Of a stretch of 51,439 nt of DNA, positions 25,340 to 34,351 are shown piece after piece. Source of the stretch: Rhodospirillaceae bacterium Spongia-Bin9. Lineage in GTDB: Bacteria; Pseudomonadota; Alphaproteobacteria; Bin65. Within the stretch, counting starts at the first letter, position 1; every line of letters begins with the position of its first letter. Under the pieces are notes generated by a model. The model made no database searches and had not been told where the DNA came from. It saw only the letters and a program-made list of their open reading frames with translations. The DNA lies in the NCBI GenBank assembly GCA_900197615.1, contig FZLR01000010.1, positions 1 through 51,439 on the forward strand, in the 5' to 3' direction. Made by a program: the position numbers and the translations under genes.

Positions 25340-25367
25340 GTAGGGGAGGATTTTAAACCTCCCCTAC
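25340..25367 (-). terminator. Perfect 10-bp hairpin after the MBL-fold gene
   Basis: GTAGGGGAGG at 25340-25349 and CCTCCCCTAC at 25358-25367 pair perfectly around an 8-base AT loop. On the minus strand it starts 15 bases after the stop of the MBL-fold hydrolase gene (25383). A T-run is missing, but the stable stem right behind the stop favours a terminator or 3'-end stabiliser. Confidence 0.5.
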
Positions 25368-25382
25368 AATGAGACCCAGCTA

Positions 25383-26300
25383 TTACGCCAGCCGGAATAC
25401 CGCGTCGGTGCCGAGTTCGCCATCGGCGCGCACCTTTTCCTTCTCGACCAGCCAGACAAGGTGGGACAGGACCGAGCGCGCTGCGGCCGGATACATGGCG
25501 GGCGGCACGTCGCCCGCGTACATGCGCGGCACCATATCCGCGATGCCGGTCATTCCGTCCCTGAGGCAGGCGAGAACCTGCTCCTCGCGGCCCATCCTGT
25601 GCGCCCGCAGCGCCGGAACGAAAGCGCCGGGTTCGCGGATCGGCGCGCCGTGGGTCGGCCAGTAGATGGCGTCGTCCCCTGCCCCGCCCCGGGCGATCAG
25701 CTTGTCCAGGCTGGCGACATAGTCAGCCATGTCGCCGTCCGGCGGCGAGACGATGGTGGTCGACCAGCCCATGACATGATCGCCGCTGAACAGGGCGTTC
25801 TCCTCCTTGAGGTGGAAGCAGAGATGGTTCGAGGTGTGACCGGGCGTGTGGACCGCCTCGACCGTCCAGCCGTCGCCCTCGATCGCGTCGCCGTCACCGG
25901 TCGCGAAATCCGGCACGAAACTCTCGTCGCCGCCGGCCTCGACCACCGCGCCGGCCTCGATCCTGCCGCCGCCGTGCGGGCCGAAACCGTAGGTTGGCGC
26001 CGCCCACTCTTCCTTGAGCGGCGCGGCGGCGGGCGAATGGTCCCGGTGGGTGTGGGTAATCAGGATATGGGTAATCGTTTCGCCGCGCAGAGCGTGTTTC
26101 AGGGCCTGGATGTGGGAGGAGAGAAGCGGACCGGGATCGACGACCGCAAGCTTGCCGCGCCCGATGACATAGGTGCCCGTGCCGTGGAAGGTGAACGGCC
26201 CGCCGTTCGGCGCGATGACCCGGCGGATCGACGGCGAGACGCGCTCGATCCGGCCGTATTCGAAGTCCAGTTCCCGGTCGAAGGGGATGCCGTCCGCCAT
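25383..26300 (-). CDS. Metallo-beta-lactamase-fold hydrolase (LACTB2-like)
   Basis: A 305-residue MBL-fold protein. The metal motifs are ILITHTHRDHSPAA near residue 102 (HxHxDH), VHTPGHTSNHLCFHL near residue 168, and ALFSGDHVMGWSTTIV near residue 190. An N-terminal beta-sandwich strand pair (VIAPNGGPFTFHGTGTYVIG, VVDPGP) and a C-terminal winged-helix-like region of about 70 residues fit the LACTB2/hydroxyacylglutathione-hydrolase-like subgroup. The substrate is unknown; thioesters and RNA are both known for relatives. Confidence 0.9.
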   Translation of the reverse strand: MADGIPFDRELDFEYGRIERVSPSIRRVIAPNGGPFTFHGTGTYVIGRGKLAVVDPGPLLSSHIQALKHALRGETITHILITHTHRDHSPAAAPLKEEWAAPTYGFGPHGGGRIEAGAVVEAGGDESFVPDFATGDGDAIEGDGWTVEAVHTPGHTSNHLCFHLKEENALFSGDHVMGWSTTIVSPPDGDMADYVASLDKLIARGGAGDDAIYWPTHGAPIREPGAFVPALRAHRMGREEQVLACLRDGMTGIADMVPRMYAGDVPPAMYPAAARSVLSHLVWLVEKEKVRADGELGTDAVFRLA

Positions 26301-26450
26301 CGCTTACCGTCCGCTCTGCCGCAGGTCGCGCGGCACACTAACGGGGGCGCGGCGGCGGGACAACGTATCGTGAGCGGCAACGGCGGTGGCAGGCGCGAAG
26401 CCGGTCGCCTGGGGCCGCGCCGGCGTGTCGGAAAAGGTCATGTTTCGACG

Positions 26451-26912
26451 TCATTCGATGGCGAACAGCGAGATGTGCACGGACGATTCGCGGCGGGCGC
26501 CCGTGCCGACGAAAAGCATCCGGTTCACCCACCGGTATTTCGAATCGCCGGTCTCCAGCCGGGCCTGCGTGCGCATGTAGTAGCTGTCCGGCGGGACATC
26601 CTCGCCGGCCGCCAGGCGTTCGATGACATCCGCAGGCCCGTGGCGGTAGCCGTAGTTGACGACCTCGATCAGGGCACCGTCGTCCGTTTCCATCGCGTAG
26701 CGGGTGTCGAGCTCGGCCATCCCGTCGGCAAAGATCGTCTGCCAGTCCGCGCCCAGGTTCAGGAGCCGTCCGGAGATTTCCGGCCCGCTGACGCGTCCCC
26801 CGACGATAGGGATGATTCTGCGCCGGCCGGCGCGGCCGGAACCCATCTCGCGGATCGGTCCCAGCTCGACATCGATGTCGCAGAAGTGTCGGAGGCTCGG
26901 AGTGGACAACAC
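26451..26912 (-). CDS. DUF3237 domain protein
   Basis: A 153-residue single-domain protein with the DUF3237 hallmarks: LGPIREMGSGRAGRRRIIPIVGGRVSGPEISGRLLNLGADWQ, then DTRYAMETDDGALIEVVNYGYRHG and a closing YRWVNRMLFVGTG. The family is a lipocalin-like or calycin-type barrel of unknown function. The start is GTG at 26912; a TTG one codon later is possible. It follows the ldh-like gene on the same strand after a gap that holds a 22-bp tandem repeat. Confidence 0.85.
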   Translation of the reverse strand: MLSTPSLRHFCDIDVELGPIREMGSGRAGRRRIIPIVGGRVSGPEISGRLLNLGADWQTIFADGMAELDTRYAMETDDGALIEVVNYGYRHGPADVIERLAAGEDVPPDSYYMRTQARLETGDSKYRWVNRMLFVGTGARRESSVHISLFAIE

Positions 26913-26957
26913 GGATCGGCCTTTCGTACAGAGGTCGTTCCGACCCGAATCGGCCGG

Positions 26958-27001
26958 CCGGATTCCCGAACGGGATTATCCGGATTCCCGAACGGGATTA
27001 T
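26958..27001. repeat. Exact tandem repeat, 2 x 22 bp
   Basis: Two identical adjacent 22-base units (26958-26979 and 26980-27001), each centred on TCCCG-AA-CGGGA, a small dyad. They lie 45 bases before the DUF3237 start and 63 bases after the dehydrogenase stop. Both a duplicated operator and a slipped hairpin are possible. Confidence 0.7.
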
Positions 27002-27064
27002 AAGGTCTTCGCCAACACCCGATAGCAGCCGGAAATGAACCTGTCGCCCGGCGTTCCGGCGCGG

Positions 27065-28135
27065 TCACAGGCGGGAGCGCGCGGCGGTATGGGCCTGCCC
27101 CTCTGTCGTCTGGAGAATTGCATCGGACGGGACGTCAAGACGCTCCGCCAGCTCTGCAAGGCGCGCGACCGTGCCCCCGGCCAGCGGGATGCCGTCTCGA
27201 TAACGCGCCTCGGCCAGGCGAAAGCCGCGCTCTCCCGGCATCAGGATGGCGTCGGTCCCGGCGGTCGTCGGGAGGCCCTTGAGCGCGGCAACCAGCTCGG
27301 CGATCTGGCGCGCGAATACCTCCTTCTCGGCGAAGGCGCCGATATTCACGGCCAGCGCCAGACCGTTCATGGTGGCCTTGCTTCCGGCGAGCGCTTCGGA
27401 AATTGCCGGATTGCCGACGAGGACGCTGCAAAGCACCTCGATCATCAGCGACAGCCCCGATCCCTTCGGACCGCCGAGCGGCGCGAGTGCGGCCACCCGC
27501 GCAGGATCGGTCGCCGGCGCCCCGGTCTCGTCGATGCCCCAGCCGGGAGGAATCGCGGTACCCGCGTCCCGGGCGTGCATGATCTTGCCGAACGCCACGG
27601 TCGAGGTCGACATGTCCAGAAGCAGAGGATGGCCGTCCTGCGGGACGGCGATGGCAATCGGGTTCGTGGACAGGCCGGAGACGCGTGCGCCGTGATAGGC
27701 CATCAGAGGCCGCGAAGCGGACATGACGATCCCCAGAAGACCGCGCTCTGCCGCTTGCATGGCGTAATATCCGACTGCTCCGGCGTGGGTAATGTTCCTG
27801 GCCGAACACCAGCCTGTGCCGAGGCGTTCGGCAATGCCCACGGCTTCGTCCATCGCAGCCAGCATGGCAGTGGCGCCCGGCATATTGCGCGCGTCCATGA
27901 TGGCAACCGCTCCTTCATAACGCTCGATGTCCGGCGTCGCGGCAGGGTCGATGCGGCCCTGCTCGACCATTTCGACATAGCGGGGGATGCGCAGAACGCC
28001 GTGGGAGTCGGCGCCCCGCGCATTGGCCCAGACCAGCACGCGGGCGGTATCCTCGGCGTGGTGCTGCGTAAATCCCCCGGCCGTCAGGAGGGAAACCGCG
28101 AATTCGTGCAGGTCGTGCGCAGGGACCGTCCTCAT
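27065..28135 (-). CDS. Ldh-family (malate/L-sulfolactate/ureidoglycolate-type) NAD(P)-dependent oxidoreductase
   Basis: A 356-residue member of the LDH2/MDH2 family, a fold distinct from the classical lactate dehydrogenases. Family marks are RGADSHGVLRIPRYVEMVEQG with the catalytic His, THAGAVGYYAMQAAERGLLGIVMS, LSTNPIAIAVP, LLDMSTSTVAFGKI and GGPKGSGLSLMIEVL. Substrates of relatives are 2-hydroxy acids such as malate, sulfolactate and ureidoglycolate; which applies here is open. The ATG at 28135 overlaps the upstream hydrolase stop by four bases (ATGA), so the two are translationally coupled. Confidence 0.9.
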   Translation of the reverse strand: MRTVPAHDLHEFAVSLLTAGGFTQHHAEDTARVLVWANARGADSHGVLRIPRYVEMVEQGRIDPAATPDIERYEGAVAIMDARNMPGATAMLAAMDEAVGIAERLGTGWCSARNITHAGAVGYYAMQAAERGLLGIVMSASRPLMAYHGARVSGLSTNPIAIAVPQDGHPLLLDMSTSTVAFGKIMHARDAGTAIPPGWGIDETGAPATDPARVAALAPLGGPKGSGLSLMIEVLCSVLVGNPAISEALAGSKATMNGLALAVNIGAFAEKEVFARQIAELVAALKGLPTTAGTDAILMPGERGFRLAEARYRDGIPLAGGTVARLAELAERLDVPSDAILQTTEGQAHTAARSRL

Positions 28136-29019
28136 GCGGGCGCCCGCAGCGGGGTCGGGAAAAACTTGTCGAGCCATGCGCCGATCAGCGCACGCGTGTA
28201 GGGCGCGTCCTGCTCCGACAGCGGGAAATGCGCCACGCCGGTGGGGATCATCAGTTCGGCATTGGCGCCGGCCTTCTCGAACAGGCGGATCGACTGCTCC
28301 GTCGGCGTGACCACGTCGTCCGCCGTGTGGAAGAGCAGGAGCGGGCGGGGCGCGATGTCGGCCACAACGTCTTCGGCGCGGAACTTGTACATGCCGATCG
28401 CGGTTTCCACCGGCACTTCGAACTGGGCCTTGGGCGAGAGGTTTGCGCGCAGCTCCGGCGGGATCGGCACCAGGTCGAAGCGCGAAACCCACAGGCTTTC
28501 GCCGGTCTCGGCCTTCTGTTTCCGCCCCGCCTCCAAAATGCCGGTAAACTTCTCCCAGGCTTCGGGCGTCGGGTGCTGGCCGCGGAACTTGCGTTCGCCA
28601 TCGCCCCACCCGCACAGCGAGATCACGGCGGCGATCCGCTCGTCGATGCCGCCGGCGAAGATCCCGACGGCCGCACCGAAGCTGTGTCCGATGACGCCGA
28701 TCCTGTCCGGGTCCACTTCTTCGCGCCGGGCGATGAAGGACAGGGCGTTCTTGGTGTCGGCCACCTGGTCGAAGCAGCGAACCTCGCCGCGCGCGCCTTC
28801 GCTTTCGCCGCAACCGCGAAAATCGATGCGGAAGACGCAATAGCCCATTTCGTCGAGCATGCGGGCGACCAGTTCGACATGGGATCTGTCCTTGGTGCCG
28901 ACAAAGCCGTGCAGGACGATGAAAGTCGGCAAACGCTGCCCGGATTCGCGCCCTTCCGGCACATGCAGAACGCCGGCCAGTTTCAGACCGTCGGACATGA
29001 AGGTGAGCGGGTACTCCAT
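28132..29019 (-). CDS. Alpha/beta hydrolase
   Basis: A 295-residue serine hydrolase. The oxyanion strand FIVLHGFVGTKDRS, the nucleophile elbow IGVIGHSFGAAVG, the acid in LLLFHTADDVVTP and the His of VAHFPLSEQD complete the triad. The N-terminus (MEYPLTFMSDGLKLAGVLHVPEG) and RIDFRGCGESEGARGE are typical of the YqiA/FrsA-like and BAAT-type hydrolases. An inserted stretch of about 60 residues after the nucleophile forms the cap. It is followed by the Ldh-type dehydrogenase with an ATGA overlap, suggesting that hydrolysis of an ester or amide yields a hydroxy acid that the partner oxidises. Confidence 0.88.
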   Translation of the reverse strand: MEYPLTFMSDGLKLAGVLHVPEGRESGQRLPTFIVLHGFVGTKDRSHVELVARMLDEMGYCVFRIDFRGCGESEGARGEVRCFDQVADTKNALSFIARREEVDPDRIGVIGHSFGAAVGIFAGGIDERIAAVISLCGWGDGERKFRGQHPTPEAWEKFTGILEAGRKQKAETGESLWVSRFDLVPIPPELRANLSPKAQFEVPVETAIGMYKFRAEDVVADIAPRPLLLFHTADDVVTPTEQSIRLFEKAGANAELMIPTGVAHFPLSEQDAPYTRALIGAWLDKFFPTPLRAPA

Positions 29020-29162
29020 GGGCGTCTCCCTGCCGGGTGCGGTCGGCCTGTCGTTCGGCGTGGCTCTTCGACGCCGACCGGCATGCTAGCCCATTGAGCC
29101 TGCGCCAATCCGGGGGTCATAGGAGCGCGCCCGATATCGCAGGTCGGTCGCGATGAAGCGGA

Positions 29163-29180
29163 CCGGCTCGCGGGAGCCGG
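29163..29180 (-). terminator. Hairpin behind the methionine synthase gene
   Basis: CCGGCTC and GAGCCGG form a perfect 7-bp stem with a GCGG loop. On the minus strand it lies about 19 bases past the metH stop at 29200. The T-run is missing, so terminator function is plausible but unproven. Confidence 0.4.
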
Positions 29181-29199
29181 GGGCGGAACGCCGCAGCCG

Positions 29200-31887
29200 C
29201 TACGCTGCCCGCCTGACGGTTTCGTAGCCCAGGTTGGGCGCCAGCCAACGCTCGGCTTCGTCGAGGGACCAGCCCTTGCGGGCGGCATAGTCTTCGACCT
29301 GGTCGCGGCCGATCTTGCCGACGCCGAAATTGCGCGCTTCCGGGTGGCTGAAATACCAGCCGCTGACGGCGGAGGCCGGCAGCATGGCGCAACTTTCGGT
29401 GAGGCTGACGCCGGTGTGCCGTTCGGCATCGAGCAGGGCGAACAGGCGGCGCTTCTCGGTATGCTCGGGGCAGGCCGGATAGCCGGGTGCGGGGCGAATG
29501 CCGCGATAGCGTTCGGCGATCAGGTCTTCGTTGCTCAGGCTCTCGCCGGCCGCATAGCCCCAGCTTTCCCGGCGCACCTTCTCGTGCAGCCATTCGGCGA
29601 AGGCTTCGGCCAGCCGGTCGCCCAGCGCCTTCACCATGATCGCGCTGTAATCGTCGTGCTCCCGCTCGAACCCGGCGGCGGCTTGCTCGATGCCCTCTCC
29701 GGCCGTGACGCAGAAGCCGCCGACCCAGTCCGGCACGCCGCTGTCCTTCGGCGCCACGAAATCGGCAAGGCAGTGATTCGGCCGGTTCGTCTTCGCGGTC
29801 TGCTGGCGCAGCATGCGCAGCGTGTCGCGAACCTCCCCGCGCGCTTCGTCCCGGTAGAGCTCGATGTCGTCGCCGGTCCGGGCGGCCGGCCAGAAAGCCG
29901 CGACGCCCCTTGGCCGGGTCCAGCCTTCCGCCGCCATCCTTTCCAGCATGGCCAGGGCGTCGGCGTGAAGCGCGCGGGCCGCTTCGCCGACCTTCGGATC
30001 GTCGAGAATGCGCGGAAAGGCGCCGGCCAGTTCCCAGGTGCGGAAGAAGGGCATCCAGTCGATCCGCGCCGCCAGATCCCCGATCGCGACATCGTCCAGA
30101 ACGACCGGCTCGGCCTGCGCCGGCCGCGGCGGCGTATAGCCGGTCCAGTCGAGGGGGCAGCCGTTGGCCCGCGCCGCTGCCAGATCGGTCTGCACGCCGC
30201 CGCGCCGGCCTGCGGCGTGGCTGTCGCGCAGGGCCGCAAAGGCAGAGCGGGTATCGGCAACGAACCCGTCTTTCCGTTCCGCAGACAGCAGCGCCCGGGT
30301 AACGCCGACCGCGCGCGAGGCATCGGCGACATGAACGACCGGCCCGCCGTAGGACGGTTCGATCCTGACCGCGGTGTGCATCCGGCTGGTCGTCGCGCCG
30401 CCGATCAGCAGCGGAAGCGTCATGCCGCGCCGGTCCATCGCCGCGCCGACCCGGCACATTTCCTCCAGGCTGGGCGTAATCAGGCCGCTCAGGCCGATCA
30501 GGTCGGCATCCTCCGCTTCGGCCGTATCGAGGATCAGTTCCGCCGGCGCCATGACGCCGAGATCGGTCACCTCGTATCCGTTACAGCGCAGGACGACGCC
30601 AACGATATTCTTGCCGATATCGTGTACGTCGCCCTTGACCGTCGCCATGACGATTTTTCCGGCAGCAGCCCGTTGCCGGTCCTGTTCCGCCTCCATAAAG
30701 GGTTCGAGCCATGCGACTGCCTTTTTCATGACCCGCGCGCTCTTGACGACCTGCGGCAGGAACATCTTGCCGGCGCCGAACAAGTCCCCGACGATGGACA
30801 TGCCGTCCATCAGCGGCCCTTCGATCACCGCCAGCGGCTTGCAGAATCTCAGGCGCGCCTCTTCGGCATCCGCCTCGGCATGATCGGCGATGCCGTGGAC
30901 CAGGGCGTGGATCAGCCGGTCTTCGACCGGTGCATCGCGCCAGCCGTCGTCCTTCGTCTGCTGCACAGCGCCGCCGCGATACTCTTCCGCGATTTCCAGC
31001 AACCGGTCGGTGGCGTCCGGCCGGCGGTTCAGGACGACGTCTTCGACCCGTTCGCGCAGGGCCGGCTTAATCTCGTCATAAACGTCGAGCTGGCCGGCGT
31101 TGACGATTGCCATGTCCAGGCCGGCGGGAATCGCGTGATACAGGAATACCGAATGCATCGCCCGGCGCACCGGCTCGTTGCCGCGGAAGGAGAAGGACAG
31201 GTTCGACAGGCCGCCCGAAACATGGCTGCCGGGCAGTGTCGCCTTGATCCGTCGCGTCGCCTCGATGAAGGCGATGCCGTAGCCGTCGTGCTCTTCTATG
31301 CCCGTGGCGACGGCGAAGATGTTGGGATCGAAGATGATGTCCTGCGGCGGCACGCCGGCCTGCCCGGTAAGCAGCCGGTAGGCGCGCGCGCAGATGTCCA
31401 CCTTGCGGACAACGGTATCGGCCTGGCCCGTTTCGTCGAACGCCATGACGACCATCGCCGCGCCGTAGCGCCGGATGCGCCGGGCCTGTTGCAGGAAAGG
31501 CGCCTCTCCTTCCTTCAGGCTGATCGAGTTGACGATCGCCTTGCCCTGGACGCATTTGAGCCCGGCTTCGATGACCGACCATTTGGACGAGTCGATCATG
31601 ACCGGAACGCGGCAGATGTCGGGCTCGGCGGCGATCAGGTTAAGGAAGCGGACCATCGCCGCTTCCGAATCCAGCATCGCCTCATCCATGTTGACGTCGA
31701 CGATCCGCGCCCCGTTCTCGACCTGCTCCCGGGCGACATCCAGCGCCGCCTCGTAGTCGCCGGCCAGGATCAGCTTCTTGAACTTCGCCGAGCCGGTGAC
31801 GTTGGTCCGCTCGCCGACCATGACGAAGCGCTGGGCGGCATTCATGGCCGGGGCGATGCCCGGCGCGCTGGTCGGATTTCCCGGCAT
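29200..31887 (-). CDS. metH: Methionine synthase, folate/B12/reactivation part (split MetH)
   Basis: An 895-residue protein holding MetH domains 2-4 without the homocysteine domain. The pterin-binding domain starts [16 protein letters not shown]; the cap and cobalamin domain include [27 protein letters not shown] and the B12 motif [17 protein letters not shown] with the lower-ligand His; the C-terminal AdoMet domain contains [20 protein letters not shown] and [27 protein letters not shown]. It transfers the methyl of methyl-tetrahydrofolate to homocysteine together with the homocysteine-binding protein encoded 16 bases upstream. The ATG at 31887 is chosen; ATG 31845 is possible. Confidence 0.95.
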   Translation of the reverse strand: MPGNPTSAPGIAPAMNAAQRFVMVGERTNVTGSAKFKKLILAGDYEAALDVAREQVENGARIVDVNMDEAMLDSEAAMVRFLNLIAAEPDICRVPVMIDSSKWSVIEAGLKCVQGKAIVNSISLKEGEAPFLQQARRIRRYGAAMVVMAFDETGQADTVVRKVDICARAYRLLTGQAGVPPQDIIFDPNIFAVATGIEEHDGYGIAFIEATRRIKATLPGSHVSGGLSNLSFSFRGNEPVRRAMHSVFLYHAIPAGLDMAIVNAGQLDVYDEIKPALRERVEDVVLNRRPDATDRLLEIAEEYRGGAVQQTKDDGWRDAPVEDRLIHALVHGIADHAEADAEEARLRFCKPLAVIEGPLMDGMSIVGDLFGAGKMFLPQVVKSARVMKKAVAWLEPFMEAEQDRQRAAAGKIVMATVKGDVHDIGKNIVGVVLRCNGYEVTDLGVMAPAELILDTAEAEDADLIGLSGLITPSLEEMCRVGAAMDRRGMTLPLLIGGATTSRMHTAVRIEPSYGGPVVHVADASRAVGVTRALLSAERKDGFVADTRSAFAALRDSHAAGRRGGVQTDLAAARANGCPLDWTGYTPPRPAQAEPVVLDDVAIGDLAARIDWMPFFRTWELAGAFPRILDDPKVGEAARALHADALAMLERMAAEGWTRPRGVAAFWPAARTGDDIELYRDEARGEVRDTLRMLRQQTAKTNRPNHCLADFVAPKDSGVPDWVGGFCVTAGEGIEQAAAGFEREHDDYSAIMVKALGDRLAEAFAEWLHEKVRRESWGYAAGESLSNEDLIAERYRGIRPAPGYPACPEHTEKRRLFALLDAERHTGVSLTESCAMLPASAVSGWYFSHPEARNFGVGKIGRDQVEDYAARKGWSLDEAERWLAPNLGYETVRRAA

Positions 31888-31903
31888 CGCTCGCTGGCGC
31901 CGG

Positions 31904-32986
31904 CTACGCGGCCAGATTGAAAGGCTCGAGGCCCGACAGCGTGAGATCGCCGGCCGGTTCCGGAACGCGGCGCGGCGCGATGCCATCGACCGCCGCACGG
32001 ATCGCCGCGATATGGGCCGGCGTCGTGCCGCAACAGCCGCCGACGATGTTGACCAGACCGTCCTGCGCCCAGCCGCCGAGGAACGAAGCGGTCCGATCCG
32101 GTGTTTCGTCATAGCCGCCGAAGGCGTTCGGCAGGCCGGCATTGGGGTGGACGCTGAGGCGGGTTGCTGCCACGCGCGACAGATCGGCGACGAAGGGAGC
32201 GAGCTGTTCGGCGCCCAGCGCGCAGTTCAGGCCGATGGCGAAGGGCCGGATATGCTGGACCGAGGTCCAGAAGGCCTCCACCGTCTGCCCGGACAGGGTC
32301 CGCCCGGAGCGGTCGGTGATCGTGCCGGAAACGATGACCGGCAGCCGGAAGCCGTGCGCCTCGAAGGATTCCTCGACGGCGAACAGGGCGGCCTTGGCGT
32401 TCAGCGTGTCGAACACGGTTTCGACCAGGACGATGTCGGCGCCGCCGGAGATCGCGGCATCGGCGTTCTCGCGATAGATGGCGGCCAGTTCGTCGAATGT
32501 CACATTCCGGAAGCCCGGATCGTCGACATCCGGCGAGATGGAGGCGGTGCGGTTGGTCGGGCCCAGGACCCCGGCGACGAACCGCGGACGCTCCGGCTCT
32601 GCCGCCATCGCGGCATCCGCGGCGTCCCGCGCGATCCGGACGCCGGCACGGGCGATTTCCGCAGCGTGGTAGGCCAATCCGTAGTCTGCCTGGGAAATGG
32701 CGTTCGCATTGAATGTGTTGGCCTTCAGGATATCGGCGCCGGCCGCCAGGTTTGCCTCGTGAATGCTGCGGACGATCTCCGGCCGGGTCAGGTTCAGCAG
32801 ATCGTTGTTGCCCTGGAGGGCCCGGTCGTGACGGGCGAAGGCGGCGCCGCGGAAGTCCTCCTCCGTCGGCTGCGCCGCCTGGATCATCGTGCCCATGGCG
32901 CCGTCCATGACCGGGATGCGCTCGGCGGCAAGCGCCTCCAGCGCTGCAGCGGCGGGGCGGAAGGACGGGGCTGTCTTCGGGCTCAT
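31904..32986 (-). CDS. Methionine synthase, homocysteine-binding part (split MetH)
   Basis: A 360-residue homocysteine S-methyltransferase domain, equal to the N-terminal third of E. coli MetH. It contains [61 protein letters not shown], and the zinc cysteines in [13 protein letters not shown] and [17 protein letters not shown]. The stop lies 16 bases before the start of the folate/B12 part, so both halves are made from one mRNA. Split MetH is known in other alphaproteobacteria. Its start overlaps the stop of the ArsR-methyltransferase gene (ATGA). Confidence 0.93.
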   Translation of the reverse strand: MSPKTAPSFRPAAAALEALAAERIPVMDGAMGTMIQAAQPTEEDFRGAAFARHDRALQGNNDLLNLTRPEIVRSIHEANLAAGADILKANTFNANAISQADYGLAYHAAEIARAGVRIARDAADAAMAAEPERPRFVAGVLGPTNRTASISPDVDDPGFRNVTFDELAAIYRENADAAISGGADIVLVETVFDTLNAKAALFAVEESFEAHGFRLPVIVSGTITDRSGRTLSGQTVEAFWTSVQHIRPFAIGLNCALGAEQLAPFVADLSRVAATRLSVHPNAGLPNAFGGYDETPDRTASFLGGWAQDGLVNIVGGCCGTTPAHIAAIRAAVDGIAPRRVPEPAGDLTLSGLEPFNLAA

Positions 32987-33972
32987 GACGCCGTACTCCC
33001 GACGGATTCCGGAGCAGCTTCGGGCACCGGATCGTTGGCGGGCAGGGCCGCGGACCAGATCGCGACCGTCAGCGGATCGCCTTCCAGCCGCACCGGCTCT
33101 TCGGGCGACAATTGGGAGGCGCGGAACCAGCGCCCGATATCGCCGTCCTCGAAGCCGGCCCAGCAATGGGCGTGCCGGTCGAGCAGCGCCGTCATGCCGT
33201 GGGGGGCGAAATCGACGACGACGATCCGCCCGCCCGGCTTCAGCACCCGGGCGGCTTCGGCGAGGACCTGGGCCGGTTTTTCCGAATAATGCAGCACCAT
33301 ATGCAGCGTCACGACGTCGAAACGCTCCTGCGCAAACGGCAACTGGTACATGTCGGCATGGCGGACCTGGCAGTGGCGCAGCCCATCCTTGTCCAGATTG
33401 TGCCGGGCAACGGCCAGCATCTCGCGGCTGAGGTCGATGCCGATCGCGCTGGTCACCTCGGGTGCGACCAGTTCCAGAACCCGGCCGGTGCCGGTGCCGA
33501 TATCGAGAAGATTGTCGATCGGCTTGCGCAGAACGACCTGGCGTAGCGCGGCATCGACCTTCGCCGGATCGACGTGCAGGGCGCGGACTTCCGACCAGCT
33601 CGCCGCGTTCGACCGGAAATAGTCGGCCGCCATCCGCGCCCTTTCGACCTTGATCTCTTCCAGGCGGACCAAATCCAGCGACTGGATGTCGTCATTCTCC
33701 GGAATCAGATCGATCAGCTGCCGGGCGAGTTCTGCGTTGCGTGCGCCGCTGTTGGCCTCGGCGAGGCGATACCATGCCCAGTTGCCTTCCTGATGCCGCT
33801 CCAGCAGGCCGGCCTCGACCAGCAGCCGCAGATGGCGGGAAACCCTGGGCTGCGATTGACCCAGAACGCGCACCAGATCGGAAACCGTGAGTTCGACATG
33901 GGCGCACAGCGAGAGGATGCGCAGCCGCGTCCCCTCCGCTGCCGCCTTCAAGCCCAGAAGCAACTGATCCAC
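32983..33972 (-). CDS. ArsR-family regulator fused to a SAM-dependent methyltransferase
   Basis: A 329-residue two-domain protein. Residues 1-90 are an ArsR-type winged helix (LRILSLCAHVELTVSDLVRVLGQSQPRVSRHLRLLVEAGLLE) without the CxC metal site. Residues 130-300 are a class I methyltransferase domain: SAM-binding LLDIGTGTGRVLEL, IGIDLSREML, and LKPGGRIVVVDF. Such fusions commonly precede methionine synthase genes in alphaproteobacteria and are thought to sense S-adenosylmethionine or S-adenosylhomocysteine. The start is GTG at 33972 with GGGGAGG upstream. The stop overlaps the split MetH gene, and its own promoter carries a dyad, so autoregulation of the whole operon is likely. Confidence 0.9.
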   Translation of the reverse strand: MDQLLLGLKAAAEGTRLRILSLCAHVELTVSDLVRVLGQSQPRVSRHLRLLVEAGLLERHQEGNWAWYRLAEANSGARNAELARQLIDLIPENDDIQSLDLVRLEEIKVERARMAADYFRSNAASWSEVRALHVDPAKVDAALRQVVLRKPIDNLLDIGTGTGRVLELVAPEVTSAIGIDLSREMLAVARHNLDKDGLRHCQVRHADMYQLPFAQERFDVVTLHMVLHYSEKPAQVLAEAARVLKPGGRIVVVDFAPHGMTALLDRHAHCWAGFEDGDIGRWFRASQLSPEEPVRLEGDPLTVAIWSAALPANDPVPEAAPESVGSTAS

Positions 33973-34035
33973 GACCGGATTGCCTCCCCGGATAACGGGC
34001 CGCCCTGGCGCGGCCCTTAAAATGCTGACAGATCG

Positions 34036-34064
34036 ATATAAACATATCGTTATGTATTTATCAA
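34036..34064 (-). promoter_or_regulatory. Promoter of the arsR-methyltransferase/metH operon
   Basis: On the minus strand TTGATA (34064-34059) and TTATAT (34041-34036) are separated by exactly 17 bases. Transcription would start near 34029, giving an untranslated leader of about 57 bases before GTG 33972. It is the clearest sigma-70-like promoter in the window. Confidence 0.6.
34042..34055. promoter_or_regulatory. Candidate ArsR-type operator inside the promoter spacer
   Basis: The 14 bases ACATATCGTTATGT form a dyad with perfect 5-bp arms (ACATA / TATGT). They fill most of the 17-base spacer between -35 and -10. A dimeric winged-helix protein bound here would block RNA polymerase, as expected for autorepression by the ArsR-family product of the first gene. 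Confidence 0.55.
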
Positions 34065-34166
34065 GATAAACTTGCGGGCTTTCCCTTTTTCAAAAACCGG
34101 CCCGGCGCCGACACACGCAATTTCCCCGCCCGTCTTCCCGAGGGGATCGCCGGCAGTCCACTTCCC

Positions 34167-34180
34167 CGTCATTTCGACCG
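34167..34180. repeat. Dispersed palindromic repeat, copy 2 (fragment)
   Basis: CGTCATTTCGACCG here is identical to the first 14 bases of the copies at 24929 and 46298. The following GAGAAATCT and inverted half are not found, so only the end of the element remains. Confidence 0.5.
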
Positions 34181-34351
34181 GAGGGGCGCCGGCCGGATCG
34201 ACGTTCCGGGTGTACACGTCGGCTACGCGGCGGCCTTATCGCCACGGGCGGCCGGTTGAGGCTTGGCAACGCGGCGCGGTTCGGGGAGATTCCGGCACCC
34301 GTCGCGGCGTCTCGGCGACGCAATCCCCGCGAAACGAGGAAATACCTGCCG

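Larger units (their letters stand above)
24885..25382. other. 498-base gap holding a palindromic repeat, a gene remnant and a hairpin
   Basis: No intact gene. It contains a dispersed palindromic repeat (24929-25042), a truncated nucleotidyltransferase on the minus strand (25042-25155), about 185 bases with nothing recognised (25156-25339), and a perfect hairpin (25340-25367) just past the stop of the metallo-beta-lactamase-fold gene. It reads as a site of past insertion and deletion. Confidence 0.6.
33973..34351. other. Divergent gap between the methionine operon and the flavoprotein reductase
   Basis: 379 bases without a gene. The part near 34021-34080 is AT-rich and holds the promoter and operator of the ArsR-methyltransferase operon (listed separately). 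A 14-base copy of the dispersed palindromic repeat lies at 34167-34180. The remainder up to the ribosome binding site at about 34335 shows no further structure; no SAM or SAH riboswitch was recognised. Confidence 0.5.

Noticed and set aside
33973-34100. SAM or SAH riboswitch before the ArsR-methyltransferase/metH operon
   Set aside because: The predicted leader is only about 57 bases and shows no conserved riboswitch core; protein control through the dyad explains the region better.
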